Shown here: positions 10,707 to 21,550 of the stretch, piece after piece
How positions within the stretch are numbered: the stretch's first letter is position 1
Layout: each line of letters begins with the position of its first letter
Source: Haplomitrium mnioides
Taxonomy: Eukaryota; Marchantiophyta; Haplomitriopsida; Calobryales
Reading direction: 5' to 3'
Assembly (NCBI GenBank): GCA_049999725.1
Contig: JBNGIS010036114.1
Location: 1-42,536, forward strand
DNA length: 42,536 bases
Translations under genes and position numbers: made by a program
The notes under the pieces: generated by a model
Databases searched by the model: none
The model's input: the letters and a program-made list of their open reading frames with translations, nothing else
What the model was told of the DNA's origin: nothing

Positions 10707-10990
10707 GGAATCCACATTAACCAGTGCTCCCCACATCGGAACTCCCTTCGGAACCAATTAAACCGGGGATACCACTTTGGATCCCCACACGGACCCTTAA
10801 CGTAAACCCTTTTAACTGGGGTTCCCCACATAGGAAGGCGACTTTTCGAGGCCTTCTTCACGGACCACGGACTCTCCACGGAACCTCCTTCCGCTCGCTT
10901 CCAATTCTTAATTATTCCTTTAAAATTTAATACCACCTGATTGCGCATCAGCTCGATCGATTTCCTCCTCGTAGCAGTCTTCCAATTCGA
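10707..10990 (+). repeat. Module 'CTTCGGAACC', copy 1
   Basis: This is a block of CTTCGGAACCAATTAAACC, GGGGTTCCCCAC and TAGGAAGGC phrases ending in CACGGACCACGGACTC. The same phrases in the same order recur at 13524-13770 in diverged form, and a short version occurs at 10219-10290. Non-coding in all frames as far as can be judged. Confidence 0.6.
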
Positions 10991-10999
10991 TCCTTCGTA

Positions 11000-12800
11000 G
11001 ATCATCTTTTCTTCTTCAATCTGATCGTTACAGATCTTCGTCGCCAGGTGATTTCCCCATATTTAGTTTTTGTTCATGGAATGTCGCACAGGCTGATCTT
11101 CACAATTTGATTTTTCCTTTTGCAACTCATCACTTCACAGCAGGAGCATTTCCGCACCAAGTACTCACGCAGATCTATCCGCAGCATCGCCTCAGTTCTC
11201 CATAGATTAATTCCTCAAGCACCTTCCTTAGTCATCAGAAAACTCCGTGCCACCGAATCCTTCTTTGCAGCTGTCGTAGCACAGGGGCAAGCATACTGGC
11301 CAATATGCGAGGATCCTGGATCGTTCCTACCAGGGATCAGAGCTATAATAGTTGCATTGTCACCTTTTTGTCACTTTCAGTCACTTAAGGCTGACTGAGA
11401 CCTTGGATCAGCCTTTTGCTGATCTGTCCTTTCTCACTCTTCCTCTCTTACTCAACCCACAACCTAAGGAAAACAACTCTCAAACAGTAGTAGATGAAAT
11501 TTAAACCCTTTCTCTAAGCGAACACTCATTCACTTGCCCCTTCTCAGAACACAAGCAGGGCCCTTCTCGATTTCAGGTACTCACCTCCATTCCTGCCATC
11601 AAAGTTGCTACTACATCTGATTCACCGCCAATATCACTCCTTCATCAGCCTCCTTTCTCCTCAGCACTGCTCCTCCAGTCACTGATAGTAAGCTCTGACT
11701 TCAATTCACATCACCATGAATCCATCTGCAGGTCTGAATTGTGCTCCATCCAGATTAGAAGCCTCTAGAACTAAGACACACAAAAGCAGATTTCTGTAAG
11801 TAATCTTTAAGCTAGAATTTCAGGAGGTCACCACTCCTCATCTTGCTGTCCCTCAGCCAAGAAGTTCAGCAGCCCTCTCTGAAATCCTGAACACTCACCC
11901 ACTAGATCTCCACTCCTACATGAATAGGATTAATCCTCTATTGCACAAACTCCTAATCCCACATGCAATGTCCAAAGATACACCTCCTTGCAACATCCAT
12001 GGCTACTGGATCTGAAATCTGCCCAAGAGATTCTGAATCCTTGCTCACTCCCCTGAATACAGAGAAGGCACTTCCTCTCTAATTACCACACATTCATAAC
12101 TCTTCCTTTACTCTAACATTCATAATTAAGATGTTCAGTCCTCCTTTCCACAATCTTACATTCCAAGCACAAAGGGACATTCCATCCTTCAATTCACATA
12201 AAAATAATGCAAATTCCTTTACTTGAGAGATTTACAATTCAAAATTCAGATCCAACAATACTGGAATTCCTGAATTGCAAAGGTGAGTGGCTCCTCTCCA
12301 TCAAATTTCTTCCTTTCCTACACATGAGAGCTCCCTCTCTTACAAATGCAAAATTGCACTCTCCACTCACTAAGAAAATAACTGCCAAAACAGCAGTTAT
12401 CCCCTTCCACTGATCACCACAACATTTTATATAAGAACAAACTGTTCTATATCTAATTGCTGGACTCTAATTTCCTGCACTACTAATTTAACTACAGCTA
12501 ATAGCAATAACTAACATCTCTATAATTGCTATCCACTAATCTAAAAATACTAATCTTACAGAATTCATTTACAACTAACATACTAACTAATTCCTACTGG
12601 CTATATTGTTCCTAACTAACCCTATCTGCAGAGGATTCTCTGAACATGGCTTCATCAACTTCATGTGCAAGCGCTGCCTTCCTTTACCCTACTCATGGGG
12701 TACTCTTCATGTAAGTGCCTTTCTAATCCTTCCCCTTCACTAACTCTTGCTTTTGCTCTCTATAGGAACGACTCACAGGTTCCCCTTTAGAAGTAACTTC
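11000..12800. other. Pyrimidine-rich non-coding stretch
   Basis: No gene is supported. At 11313-11337 a weak hairpin (ATCC.TGG pairing with CCA.GGGAT) resembles the hairpins at 14377 and 15326. The string AGGGATCAGAGC at 11332-11343 overlaps it and resembles the initiator-Met primer site of plant retrotransposons. Confidence 0.35.
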
Positions 12801-13523
12801 CGCATTCCTTCATATAAGAACAAAGAATGGACCCTCTTTGAAGTTAACTCACCAAAGTGCTTGATATAAGAACTACACAAGCCATAGCTTCAGGTTCCCC
12901 TTCGAACTTTCATCGGGCCCCCTTCCTCCTCATTTCGAACTTTCAAAGACGCTTAGGCCAGAACTACGATATCTCACTGATTCACCCATTTGATCCTTAT
13001 CTTGCTCTTGAGACACCTCCTCCGTCCTCTCGTTATAGGAACTCTCACTCCCAACTTCTTTTTCACTAATTCCTTATAAGAACATTGAAGAGCTCCTCTT
13101 TTCAGTAACTCTTTATAAGAACGCCGTTCTCCCTTGCTTTTCACTAACTTCTCTCCTCGCTCGATATAAGAACAATGAATAGCTCCCTTACAGCTCCTCG
13201 CACGTCAAACTTTCATCTCTGTCCGATTCGAACTTTCAATCTTGCCTTTCTTTCAGTTCGGATTGGCGATAAGTCTCTATTTCGCTCACGCTCATTCATT
13301 CTTTTCCATAGTCCAGATTGTCGATAGATCGCTATTTCGGTCATTCAGCCATTACTCCCCTTACTCATCCGTCCCAAAGTTTGATATAAGAACAATAACT
13401 CCCGTAAATCCTTTTCAAACTTTCTTAAGACTTCCGCAAGTCCCGTTCAAACTTTTAAAATCACCTTTTCCTTCCATCTGATTCGTCGATATATCACCTT
13501 TCCGGCCTCTTACTCCTTCCCCC

Positions 13524-13770
13524 GCTTCGGATCCCTCTTAAGTGGGGCTCCCCACTTCGGATACCCACACGGAACCAGTTTAACCAATCTCCCCACTTAG
13601 GAAGGCTGATTGGAACCAACTTAAGTGGGGTTCCCTACTTAGGAAGGCTCCCTTCCACTCCTTTCTACGGATCGGACTCCTCGCGGACAACGGACTCTTC
13701 GTGGATTCCTCGTTCTCACTCGAATCGTTCATCACATCACTCGTTCTCATCCAATTCTTCATTTAAGGAC
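13524..13770 (+). repeat. Module 'CTTCGGAACC', copy 2
   Basis: Diverged duplicate of 10707-10990. The order CTTCGGATCCC, AAGTGGGGCTCCCCACTTC, CACACGGAACCAG, TAGGAAGGC, CGGACTCC, ACGGACTCTTCG matches copy 1. Both copies are preceded by the same series of short motifs (ATATAAGAAC, then AACTTTC twice, then the GATAWATC motif), so the duplicated unit is larger than the module itself. Confidence 0.55.
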
Positions 13771-14259
13771 ATTCAAACTTCAGCACTTGATTTCAAATAG
13801 TCCAAACAACAATCATCATTTGTTTTCCTCTCCATTCGATCCCCAGCAAGAATTCCTCTTCTCTGGCAGCTCGATCATTCGCCCTCTCTTCACACTTCAG
13901 CAACGCCGCCTTCTTCTTCAACTGTTCGAACAATCACAAGGAGCTCTCTGCAGGTATTCGAATTGATCCAGGGCCCCTCTTGACCTGCGCAACATTCAAA
14001 TCGCAGGTGCAGAGCTTCTTCAATAGCAAGGATTCTTTTTTGCGATTAGTGCTCTTGCACGAACAGGTGTTCGAATCCTTCTTTCCTGAGGCTTATTCGA
14101 ATCGCATGGGGCTCTTCTTCCCTCTTTGCAGCTATCAGCATCGCAGGTGATTCTGCTTCCAAATGTGCACTGCTACAGAAGATACACGAAAGCCTGTACT
14201 TCCTCACTAAGCAGGAACCTTTGATCGAATCTTTCACCCATAGCTATAGTCACGCACAA
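13771..14259. other. Non-coding, between modules
   Basis: Pyrimidine-rich, no credible frame. Phrases such as CAGCTCGATCATTC echo CAGCTCGATCGATTTC at about 10950, in line with this being the downstream part of the duplicated unit. Confidence 0.3.
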
Positions 14260-14376
14260 GCCTTCTCTTAATCCCATAAGTATCTCGCGAGAAACCGATT
14301 GCCATATATAAGGGTTTTTTCACCATCTCTCTCGAGGCGTCCTCAGTATGAGGTATAAGGCCAATAGCATATTTGC

Positions 14377-14399
14377 CCCTGGACGGACCTAGTCCAGGG
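14377..14399 (+). other. Hairpin 1, copy 1
   Basis: CCCTGGAC and GTCCAGGG form a perfect 8-bp stem around a 7-base loop (GGACCTA). It lies about 70 bases downstream of the TATA box. Confidence 0.75.
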
Positions 14400-14466
14400 C
14401 TGTCACTCGTCGACTGTTCTCCCAGGGCAGCTTGTCCTCCAAGTTAGATAGCTGTAGAAATTAGTG

Positions 14467-14482
14467 GGGCTAGGCTTGGCCC
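14467..14482 (+). other. Hairpin 2, copy 1
   Basis: GGGCTA and TGGCCC form a 6-bp stem with one G-U pair around a 4-base loop. The equivalent in the other copy is fully Watson-Crick. Confidence 0.6.
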
Positions 14483-14690
14483 TCGACAAATAGGTTAGTT
14501 TTATTTTATTTTACTTTTTAAATTTTCATTTCTTCCTTACTCCTATACTATACTCCATTGTTATTTCTACATAAATAAAATCAACTCCTATCCTATCACT
14601 ACATTATTTTTACATTTTTACTTTACAGAAGACCTCTGAAGTACTTTTATCCTTATCAAACCTGGCACCAGACTTCACTCTCAGAGGATC

Positions 14691-15199
14691 TTCACATCTC
14701 ACACAGCCCATAGCATTCACTTCTCTTTCTCAAGTCCATGAGGCTGATGTCTTCAATTCCCTCATTTCTCTTCCACAATGCACCAGCTGCTGAAGGACAC
14801 ACCTCTTGATAGTAGCTTCTCTTATATCCCTCAACTTACCAATAACATGAACCATGAACCCTTCTTTAGCTCATCACACTGCTGCAATAGAGGGTTTCCT
14901 CACTTTTCCCTTCTTAAGCTCAGGACCATGTCGCCACAGCAGCAGTTTGTCTCAACTCAATCTTCATCAGAAATCCTCATCAGCAAGGTAATTCTTCAGT
15001 TGGGCGAAGTGCAACACAATTGATTCAAACAGGTCCTTCGTCGGGTTCAGCTCTTCATTTCGATCGTCGCAGCAGGGCTCGCATCACTTGGTTGCCTCGC
15101 AGCCGATCCTTCTTCGTTTACAGGGGATTCATCGTCGCCACGCACCCTTTCTCACAGCCATACTCACTGGAAATCCACAGACACATTCGCGAGTCGTCT
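14691..15199. other. Spacer between the two modules
   Basis: No gene seen. The short plus-strand frames at 14778-15023 and 15020-15247 have no recognisable motif. Confidence 0.35.
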
Positions 15200-15325
15200 T
15201 GGCCTCTGCATATATCCTATAAGTTTCCCACAATATTGTTGAATTAGTATATAAAGATCTCACTCCTTCAATCCTTCGAGAGGCAGCCCCCTGGAGTGGT
15301 GTAAGGCCACCGCTTAATTTCCTGC

Positions 15326-15348
15326 CCCTGGACGGATCTAGTTCAGGG
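15326..15348 (+). other. Hairpin 1, copy 2
   Basis: CCCTGGAC and GTTCAGGG form an 8-bp stem with one G-U pair around a 7-base loop (GGATCTA). The single stem change relative to copy 1 is wobble-compatible. Confidence 0.7.
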
Positions 15349-15431
15349 CTAAACAGGGCAACTCGTCCTCTGGTATACACTTCGACTGGCTCATGGGCAA
15401 GCTGTCCACCAACACACATAGAAATAGATAG

Positions 15432-15447
15432 GGGCTAGCCTTAGCCC
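15432..15447 (+). other. Hairpin 2, copy 2
   Basis: GGGCTA and TAGCCC form a perfect 6-bp stem around GCCT. Confidence 0.65.
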
Positions 15448-15690
15448 TCAACACCTAGATTAGTTTTACATAAATTTCTTTTTCTAAAAATAAATTACCT
15501 CGGCTTCCTTACCCAAGCTTCTCTCCTTGGCCAATGATCTCCAAAATCTCCTCACCAGTACTTATTTACATATTTTTACACTTTACTCTCACAAAACCGA
15601 AGCTTTACCACTTCCCTCTCACTCCACTGCTCAGAAGAGACCACCTTCAAGTAGTTTCTGACCTTTTGTCAGGAACCATGCTCTCACAAT

Positions 15691-16979
15691 GTGTCATTTC
15701 TTCATGCCATGAACCACAACTATAATCATCAGAGGAGGTATATTTAGAGGAAGAGTTGGCTAACAGGTACTCTGCCAATCTATTTGGTCAAAGGAAGAAT
15801 AGACTCTAGCCTCTTCTTAGTGGTTGTACTTCATTAGCCTCTACGATTGAGAAACTATTTTTGATTTTCAAAATGGGTTCTCCATTGATGTTGATGCAAA
15901 GGTAAAGTTGATAAAGTTCAACAATCCAAGATATAATAATGAACAATAAACATTGACAATATAGTTATGAAGATGTGGAGAGTAAAACTAACACAAAAAC
16001 AAATAAATGGTAGACCTTACTATACACTAAAACTTCTTGCTATCTAGAGAATGCAATATACCCACTTGCCAATTAATTGATACCCAAGAATATTTTCTGG
16101 CGTCGTCTTGTTGTGTGCTATATTGTCATTTCTTATCTACTCATGTGCAGTAATTATCCAAGGGTTCTCTTCCTTTGAAGACTCTCTTGGTTGCATTCAC
16201 AAACTACAATAATGTAAACTCCTTTAGTGTCATCCAAATCAACTAGCCAAGTCATACATTTCTCAACTTGTCTGCCTACTTTTTAGACGTCTTCAAAGGG
16301 CCAACATATGAAGGGCCACAATTTATTGTACGTTGAACATAAGTCTTATAGGTTTTTACTAGATCTACATGTAACATCACATTTTTTCCATGCCTTTATG
16401 GAAATAAAATTCCAAATAATCACCCAAAACCTTTGCAGACCTAGATTCTTTGTGAAATAATCCATCTTCTTTGAGGAACTCAATTCCTCAAGAAATTGAC
16501 TTAACACAAACTAGACTATGAATACTTCGTGCTGGCTAAAGACTTAGGAGACCAAGATGGATCTGCCCATCTACCCTTAAAAAACACTACTCTCTTTGTC
16601 AAACTCTTATAATTCAGAACGATGATGTTTATTAACATATCGGCATATTTAAGCCTACTCGAGAAGTGTAGCGTTCAACCTTTTCTCTATGAATACCAAA
16701 GCCATTCGAGCATTCAAAGTATTAAATCCACTAGAGTCACAATCAGACAATGCTTACAATCCTAGAACAACCTTCCAATTGTATCCATAGGCCCTACATA
16801 CCTTGTACTACATGATCTTCAAACTAGGTAGTAGACAATATGCAAGCAAGAAAGAGTGTTAGATTCATCTTCAAACGTGTGATGTCTAGCTAAAAATAGA
16901 AGCCATTCAATAAAAGGCATCAATTCTACACAATAAATAGCTAAAGGGATATGCCATCTTCCATTAGAAGGATTCATTA
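15691..16979. other. AT-rich, no gene; shared repeat at 15961
   Basis: The pyrimidine-rich block ends near 15700. 15961-16010 is similar to 6331-6380. Minus-strand translation is broken everywhere. It may be the downstream part of the TNP2 element, but no domain is readable. Confidence 0.3.
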
Positions 16980-19260
16980 TTTGCGCTTTTTAAAAGTCAG
17001 CTCTTCTTTTAATAATTGCCCTGACAACATCATCATAATTTCTGTACGGCAGCAAATAGAATTAAGAAATACAAATCCATATAACATATGCAATCAATCT
17101 ATATGGCAAAGAAAATAATGTCACATACTTGTACCATAGTGTCACTCTCTTCATTCTCTAATATATAACGATGAATAAGTGTAATTTCAGTCCACTATAA
17201 TATAACTTCCTTCCTATATCTTTTCAAGATAGTACCATATATACAAGGGTCCTCTTCCAACTCCTATGTTCTTCTTCCTACTCTCTTTGCATCAATTATG
17301 TATTCCAAAAAGAATCCCAATGACTTTTTCAATAAATACTTTTCAGCCATTAAAGCTTCTAAACATAGAGTGTTTCATATATATTCCTTCAACACCTTCA
17401 AATTCCTCTTTATAGGTATCCCTATCTAGTTGAAATTAGGCCTTAGAGCTCTTATTCCTCTACTAAATGAATCATCAAATGCATCATCAAATCAAAGAAG
17501 CTTGGTGGAAAATAGATTTCTAACACACAAATAGCAAATGCAACATCCATCATAAATTTTTCATATGTTGAAGGGTCCCAGATCTTTGCATATATCCTCA
17601 TCATACATTGCTTGCCAAGGCTATGGCCAGCCAAACACTTGGATAAAGTGATCTAACTATTGCAAAAGGAAGAATTTGTTGCATGAAATGGTGAAAATCA
17701 CAAGATTTCAATCGAGATACTTTTTTTGGACTTCGAAACACACTTTGCCAAAGAACTACCAAAAATAGTAAGAGCTTTTGATGTCAACAAAACCTGTAAG
17801 ACCCTCTTTTTCTCAGCCTTGGTCAAGCAATATAAGCAAATGGCATCAATTTCTTCTCTTATTCTGGTATGTATGGATCTGGATTTGATACAAGTCGCAA
17901 ATGTTGTCACATCTACAACTAACTTATGTCTTCCCAAATATGGGAAATGTCCTTCATCCCAATGATAGTGTATACAATGTTTTGTGCAAGATTCTTCTCA
18001 CAATTCATGGCATCCAGCAATGGTTGATGAGTAGTTGTTGCAAAAGAAAGAGTCGCAACCATCTTTGTTTGTTTCTGGAGTAATGAAAAGACTCTGACAA
18101 TATGACAAGTTTACAATGATTACATATAACTTGGGAAGAAGAACATCATTTCACTACTTACACTCCCACTCTAATAAAGCAAGCTGTATAGGCAAGGTCT
18201 TTGCTTAGCTCCATGGTTCTTTGTTGGGTATTCAACCTTTTCTCACAACATACTAAAGTATGTTGAAGCCTCTTCACCTCAGAGCTCTCTATCTCTACTT
18301 GACATCCTTCGTGGTGTACATTGTGTCTCCAATATGCCATCAAAGTGTTGTGCCATATCCTTGCTCCAAAGTTGATGTCATGGTGGTAGATATTGATGAC
18401 GTTCAGTGTACTCCCAACTTGTAGCCAAAGTGTTGTTGGCAAAAAATCAATCCAAATGCAAGATAATCTTTGATTTTCCACAACATCACTGCCCTTAGTT
18501 TGAAATGTTGGCATTGACCAAGACACTTCAAAATATCAAAGCAATTGACTCTTTTTCACAATATTCCAAGCTCATCCAACAAATGACCCGAGTATACATC
18601 TAGGTTTTTTGTTGTTGTTGAATTAGACCTATGAATTAATATATTTAGCATCACAAAAAGAATTTTTTAGTAAGCCAAGAAACTAAATTGTAATTAAATA
18701 GAAGGATAGGCCAAGTAAATTACAGTATTGAATTTTTTTTCAAAAGGGTTCACCCCATTAAAGACCAACCTCAAATGAACATTCCTTAGCTCCACTACAA
18801 ACAAAAGATCAATGATTGTGTCTACATGCTTCCATGCCTTCAAATATGTAGTGTGACAAATCATGTTGTCTATACTCCTGTTTATATGATGCCAAATCAT
18901 CAATTTAGAAGTGGCAGAATTGGCATACAACCTATTCATCCTTGGAATTGTAGAAAAATACATAATGCCTTTGCAAGTTGGTGTTATATCTCTACTTGCC
19001 TCATCTTTGGCTCTCCACACTATAGACATTCTTTGTAACTGGCATATTTGGCTCTATACAACACACAAACATTCTTACAAGCAAGATTCTCTCATAATCA
19101 AGGCCAAGCTTCTTCAAAAGTTGCTTTGCAACATACAAATTTTTAGGGAACTTGTGCTCTGCTGGCAATGCATGTTCTCTCATCAAAGTCAACAAGTTAT
19201 TCACTCTATTGTTTGAAAGCCATGATTGTCACAAATGCTCAATAGCAATATTATCAAGGA
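16980..19260 (-). pseudogene. CACTA (En/Spm) transposase TNP2 relic
   Basis: Minus-strand pieces match the TNP2 transposase family in the right order. Near 19100-19200 are PKNLYVAKQLLKKLGLDYER and MFVCCIEPNMPV. At 18694-19029 are IPRMNRLYANSATSKLMIWH, MICHTTYLKAWKHVD and ELRNVHLRLVFNGVNPF. At 17698-17840 is CLTKAEKKRVLQVLLTS followed by SSLAKCVSKSKKSI. At 17452-17560 is IYFPPSFFDLMMHLMIHLVE. Weaker pieces run on to about 17000 (RNLKVLKEYI, LEALMAEKYL). In the family these surround the catalytic core of a DNA transposase that excises and integrates CACTA elements. Frameshifts, stops and missing blocks show it is dead. Terminal inverted repeats were not located. Confidence 0.75.
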
Positions 19261-20689
19261 CACAACATTCATCTTGTTGCTAACCACAAAGGTTGTATTG
19301 TCTCTTTCAAACTACTGGTTGGAAGCTCTTGATCAACAAGTAGAGGTTCTTCCTCAAGAAAATTCATGGCATGGGTTAGAGTATCTCCCAATACTTTATC
19401 AAAGTTAAACACATCATCAACCAAATCTACAAAGTCAAGTATATTCTTACAGTTTCTCTATAAGGTCTCTTCAAACAGTGATCTAATGTGTTGTTTAACT
19501 TCTACTATTAGGTGCTCTACAAAGGTTTTTTGGTTTCAAGCTTACATTTCTCACTACGTAAGAACCATAATAGCTCATGTATTATGAAGCCCACTCTTCG
19601 TCATTAAAATCTTGTGCATCTTCAACCCACATTTGGCATGCAATGTAACAACCATATTTTACAAGGTGCTTATGAGTAGTCTTTTGACAAATGTTGTAAA
19701 TCCTTTTGCATTCCATGCACATACACCACACTCTATGGTCTCCTATATCAAAAATGTTTTTGGTTTTGAGTCTTATAACCGGTCATCACACTATTGTATT
19801 CTAGTTGAATGGTACAAGTATAGCTTGGGTCTTCTACCCGACCTACTTTGACGTACAAAAGTTGATTAAGCATATATACTATAAGTACAAACAATCTCAA
19901 GAAAAATCTAGAGAAAAAAATTAACAAAGTGTATAAGGTTATTCAAATAGATTTCACTTCCTAATTTCCTAACTAACGGCAAATGCAACATACAATCAAC
20001 AAAATGATAGGAAATTTTTTGAAGACAACACCACAATGACAAGTTATTAAACATATTGGAAACAACGCACTAAAATTCAACATAGAAGCTTTATATATCT
20101 TTATAAGTATTGAGAGAGCTCTATATGTAAGAAAAGCATAGAACAATATAATAGAATAGAATTTGATTTAAAATCCAAAGCCAGCCCAAAAGCCTTAAGG
20201 ACTAAGAATACAATGTGCACAAGAGTGCAAAGAGGTGCAAGAAACCAAAGTAGTAAGCTTAAAATTGAAAAGCTGAAATAAGTTCAATGGGGACAAACCC
20301 ACTTGTGAGTCATATGCTCACTCTCTCTTCACTAATCTCTATGTCTAAGTTGTTTTTTATTGAGATCAAAGCAACATGATTTTCCAAAGTAGAGTACCAA
20401 CCATCGTTGATCATGATATTTGAAAATTTGTTGAATTGTCTCATTCTATTTTACAAATAGGCTATGATATCTTCCTTGTATCTCAAAGCCTCTTGGGCAA
20501 CAAAAGATGATGTGGTGTTCATCTTCTATAATTGATAGGTTGCTTTGGAGGCACAACAACTTCTCAAGTTGTATTTTGTTGTCTTGCTTGGACCATTTGG
20601 CCGTTTCACATCTCAATCGTAGAAAGTAGAATAGACAAAAGACCCAGACCAGCCCCGAGCAAGGAGAAAAAATAATCCTGATTAAACTA
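19261..20689. other. No gene supported
   Basis: AT-rich with only short frames lacking motifs. It could be the 5' part of the CACTA element, but no terminus is visible. Confidence 0.35.
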
Positions 20690-21550
20690 GTAAAAGCCAA
20701 AAGTAACTCTTAATTGTTAGAAAGAGACAAACCTTTAAACCAAACTTACTCAACAAAAGGCTAGCATTGGAATGGCTACTTTAAAGAACAAATAATAGAC
20801 TTCAACTTGTCAAACAAAGAGCATGCATGAACAGAAGAATGTAATATGAGAAAGCGTGAAATAAGACAGCCTTGGCTAAACATTAAAAGCTAAACATGGC
20901 TCTCAAATCTATTAGAAAGAGAGAACCTAAGAGATAACTTACTAATCACATGTCTAACATTTGAATGAATCTATCAAAGGGCAAATGATAGACTTCAATG
21001 AGTCAAACAAAAAACATGCATGACTAGAAGAATATGATCTAAGAAAGTTTGACATAAGACAGCCTTAGCTAAAACACTAACAACTAAAACTAACTCTTTA
21101 TTGTTAGAAAGAGACAGACCATAAAACAAAACTTACTAATCACATTTCTAACATTTGAATGACTCCTCCAAAGGGCAAATGATAGCCTCTTAGAAAAATA
21201 CCATGCATGGCTAGAAGAATATGATTTTAGAAGGTTTGAGAAATGATATATTTGATTCAAATAGCAATAATTAAACTTAACCGTAATTGTTAGAAAGAAA
21301 CAGACCTTAAGTCTAGCTTACTATTCATATGTCTAACATTTGAATGACTCTTTCAAATAGAAAATGATAGACTTCAACTTATCAAACAAAGAATATGCAT
21401 GATTGGAAGAATGTGATATGATAAAGCTCTAATAAGAAAGGGTAGCTTTGACTAAAATAGTCAAAGTTAAACTTTACTTCTTACTAGAAAAACGAGATAT
21501 GCTTTAAAACAAACTTACTACTCACATATCAAACATGAAATTTGAAACAA
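20690..21550 (+). repeat. Tandem repeat, about 190-bp unit, about 4.5 copies
   Basis: The phrase TTGTTAGAAAGAGACAGACC and its variants recurs with its TTAG at about 20717, 20912, 21104, 21290 and 21484 (as TTACTAG), a period of 186-195. Each unit also carries AACTTACTAATCACAT, TCTAACATTTGAATGA, AAATGATAGACTTCAA, CATGCATG and AGAAGAATATGAT-like blocks in the same order. Copies are diverged by scattered substitutions and small indels. It lies 1.4 kb from the TNP2 relic. Confidence 0.8.

Larger units (their letters stand above)
9905..13393 (+). repeat. Array of ATATAAGAAC-like motifs
   Basis: At least twelve copies of [AT]TATA[AG]GAAC or close variants occur on the same strand: about 9905, 10467, 10506, 10556, 12429, 12812, 12864, 13033, 13074, 13113, 13164 and 13384. 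They are spaced tens to hundreds of bases apart within otherwise non-coding DNA. They are interleaved with TTCGAACTTTCA-type motifs (about 10587, 10611, 12903, 12933, 13207, 13227, 13416, 13444). A third family is GATA[AT]ATC..CTTTTC-like (about 10100, 10140, 10387, 10434, 10651, 13266, 13320, 13486). No gene is visible between them. Confidence 0.65.
14260..14690 (+). repeat. TATA-plus-two-hairpin module, copy 1
   Basis: Aligns colinearly with 15200-15690. Shared landmarks in order are ATCCCATAAGT, CATATATAAGGG (TATA box, about 14303), CTCTCTCGAGG, GGTATAAGGCCA, hairpin 1 (14377-14399), GCAGCTTGTCC, hairpin 2 (14467-14482), GGTTAGTTTTA, and later CAGAAGACC. The layout resembles an LTR or promoter-leader, but no TG...CA borders or primer site can be fixed. 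Confidence 0.6.
15200..15690 (+). repeat. TATA-plus-two-hairpin module, copy 2
   Basis: Diverged duplicate of 14260-14690, displaced by about 950 bases. It keeps ATCCTATAAGT, TAGTATATAAAG (TATA box, about 15246), CTTCGAGAGG, GTGTAAGGCCAC, both hairpins, GATTAGTTTTA and CAGAAGAGACC. Confidence 0.6.

Noticed and set aside
11332-11343. AGGGATCAGAGC resembling the initiator-Met primer-binding site, with CCTACCA before it
   Set aside because: It coincides with the 3' arm of a hairpin related to those at 14377 and 15326, and no TG-start LTR of matching length could be defined. Left as a comment, not a feature.
20690-21550. CRISPR-like array
   Set aside because: The repeated unit is about 190 bp and contiguous, without short repeats and unique spacers, and the DNA is eukaryotic.
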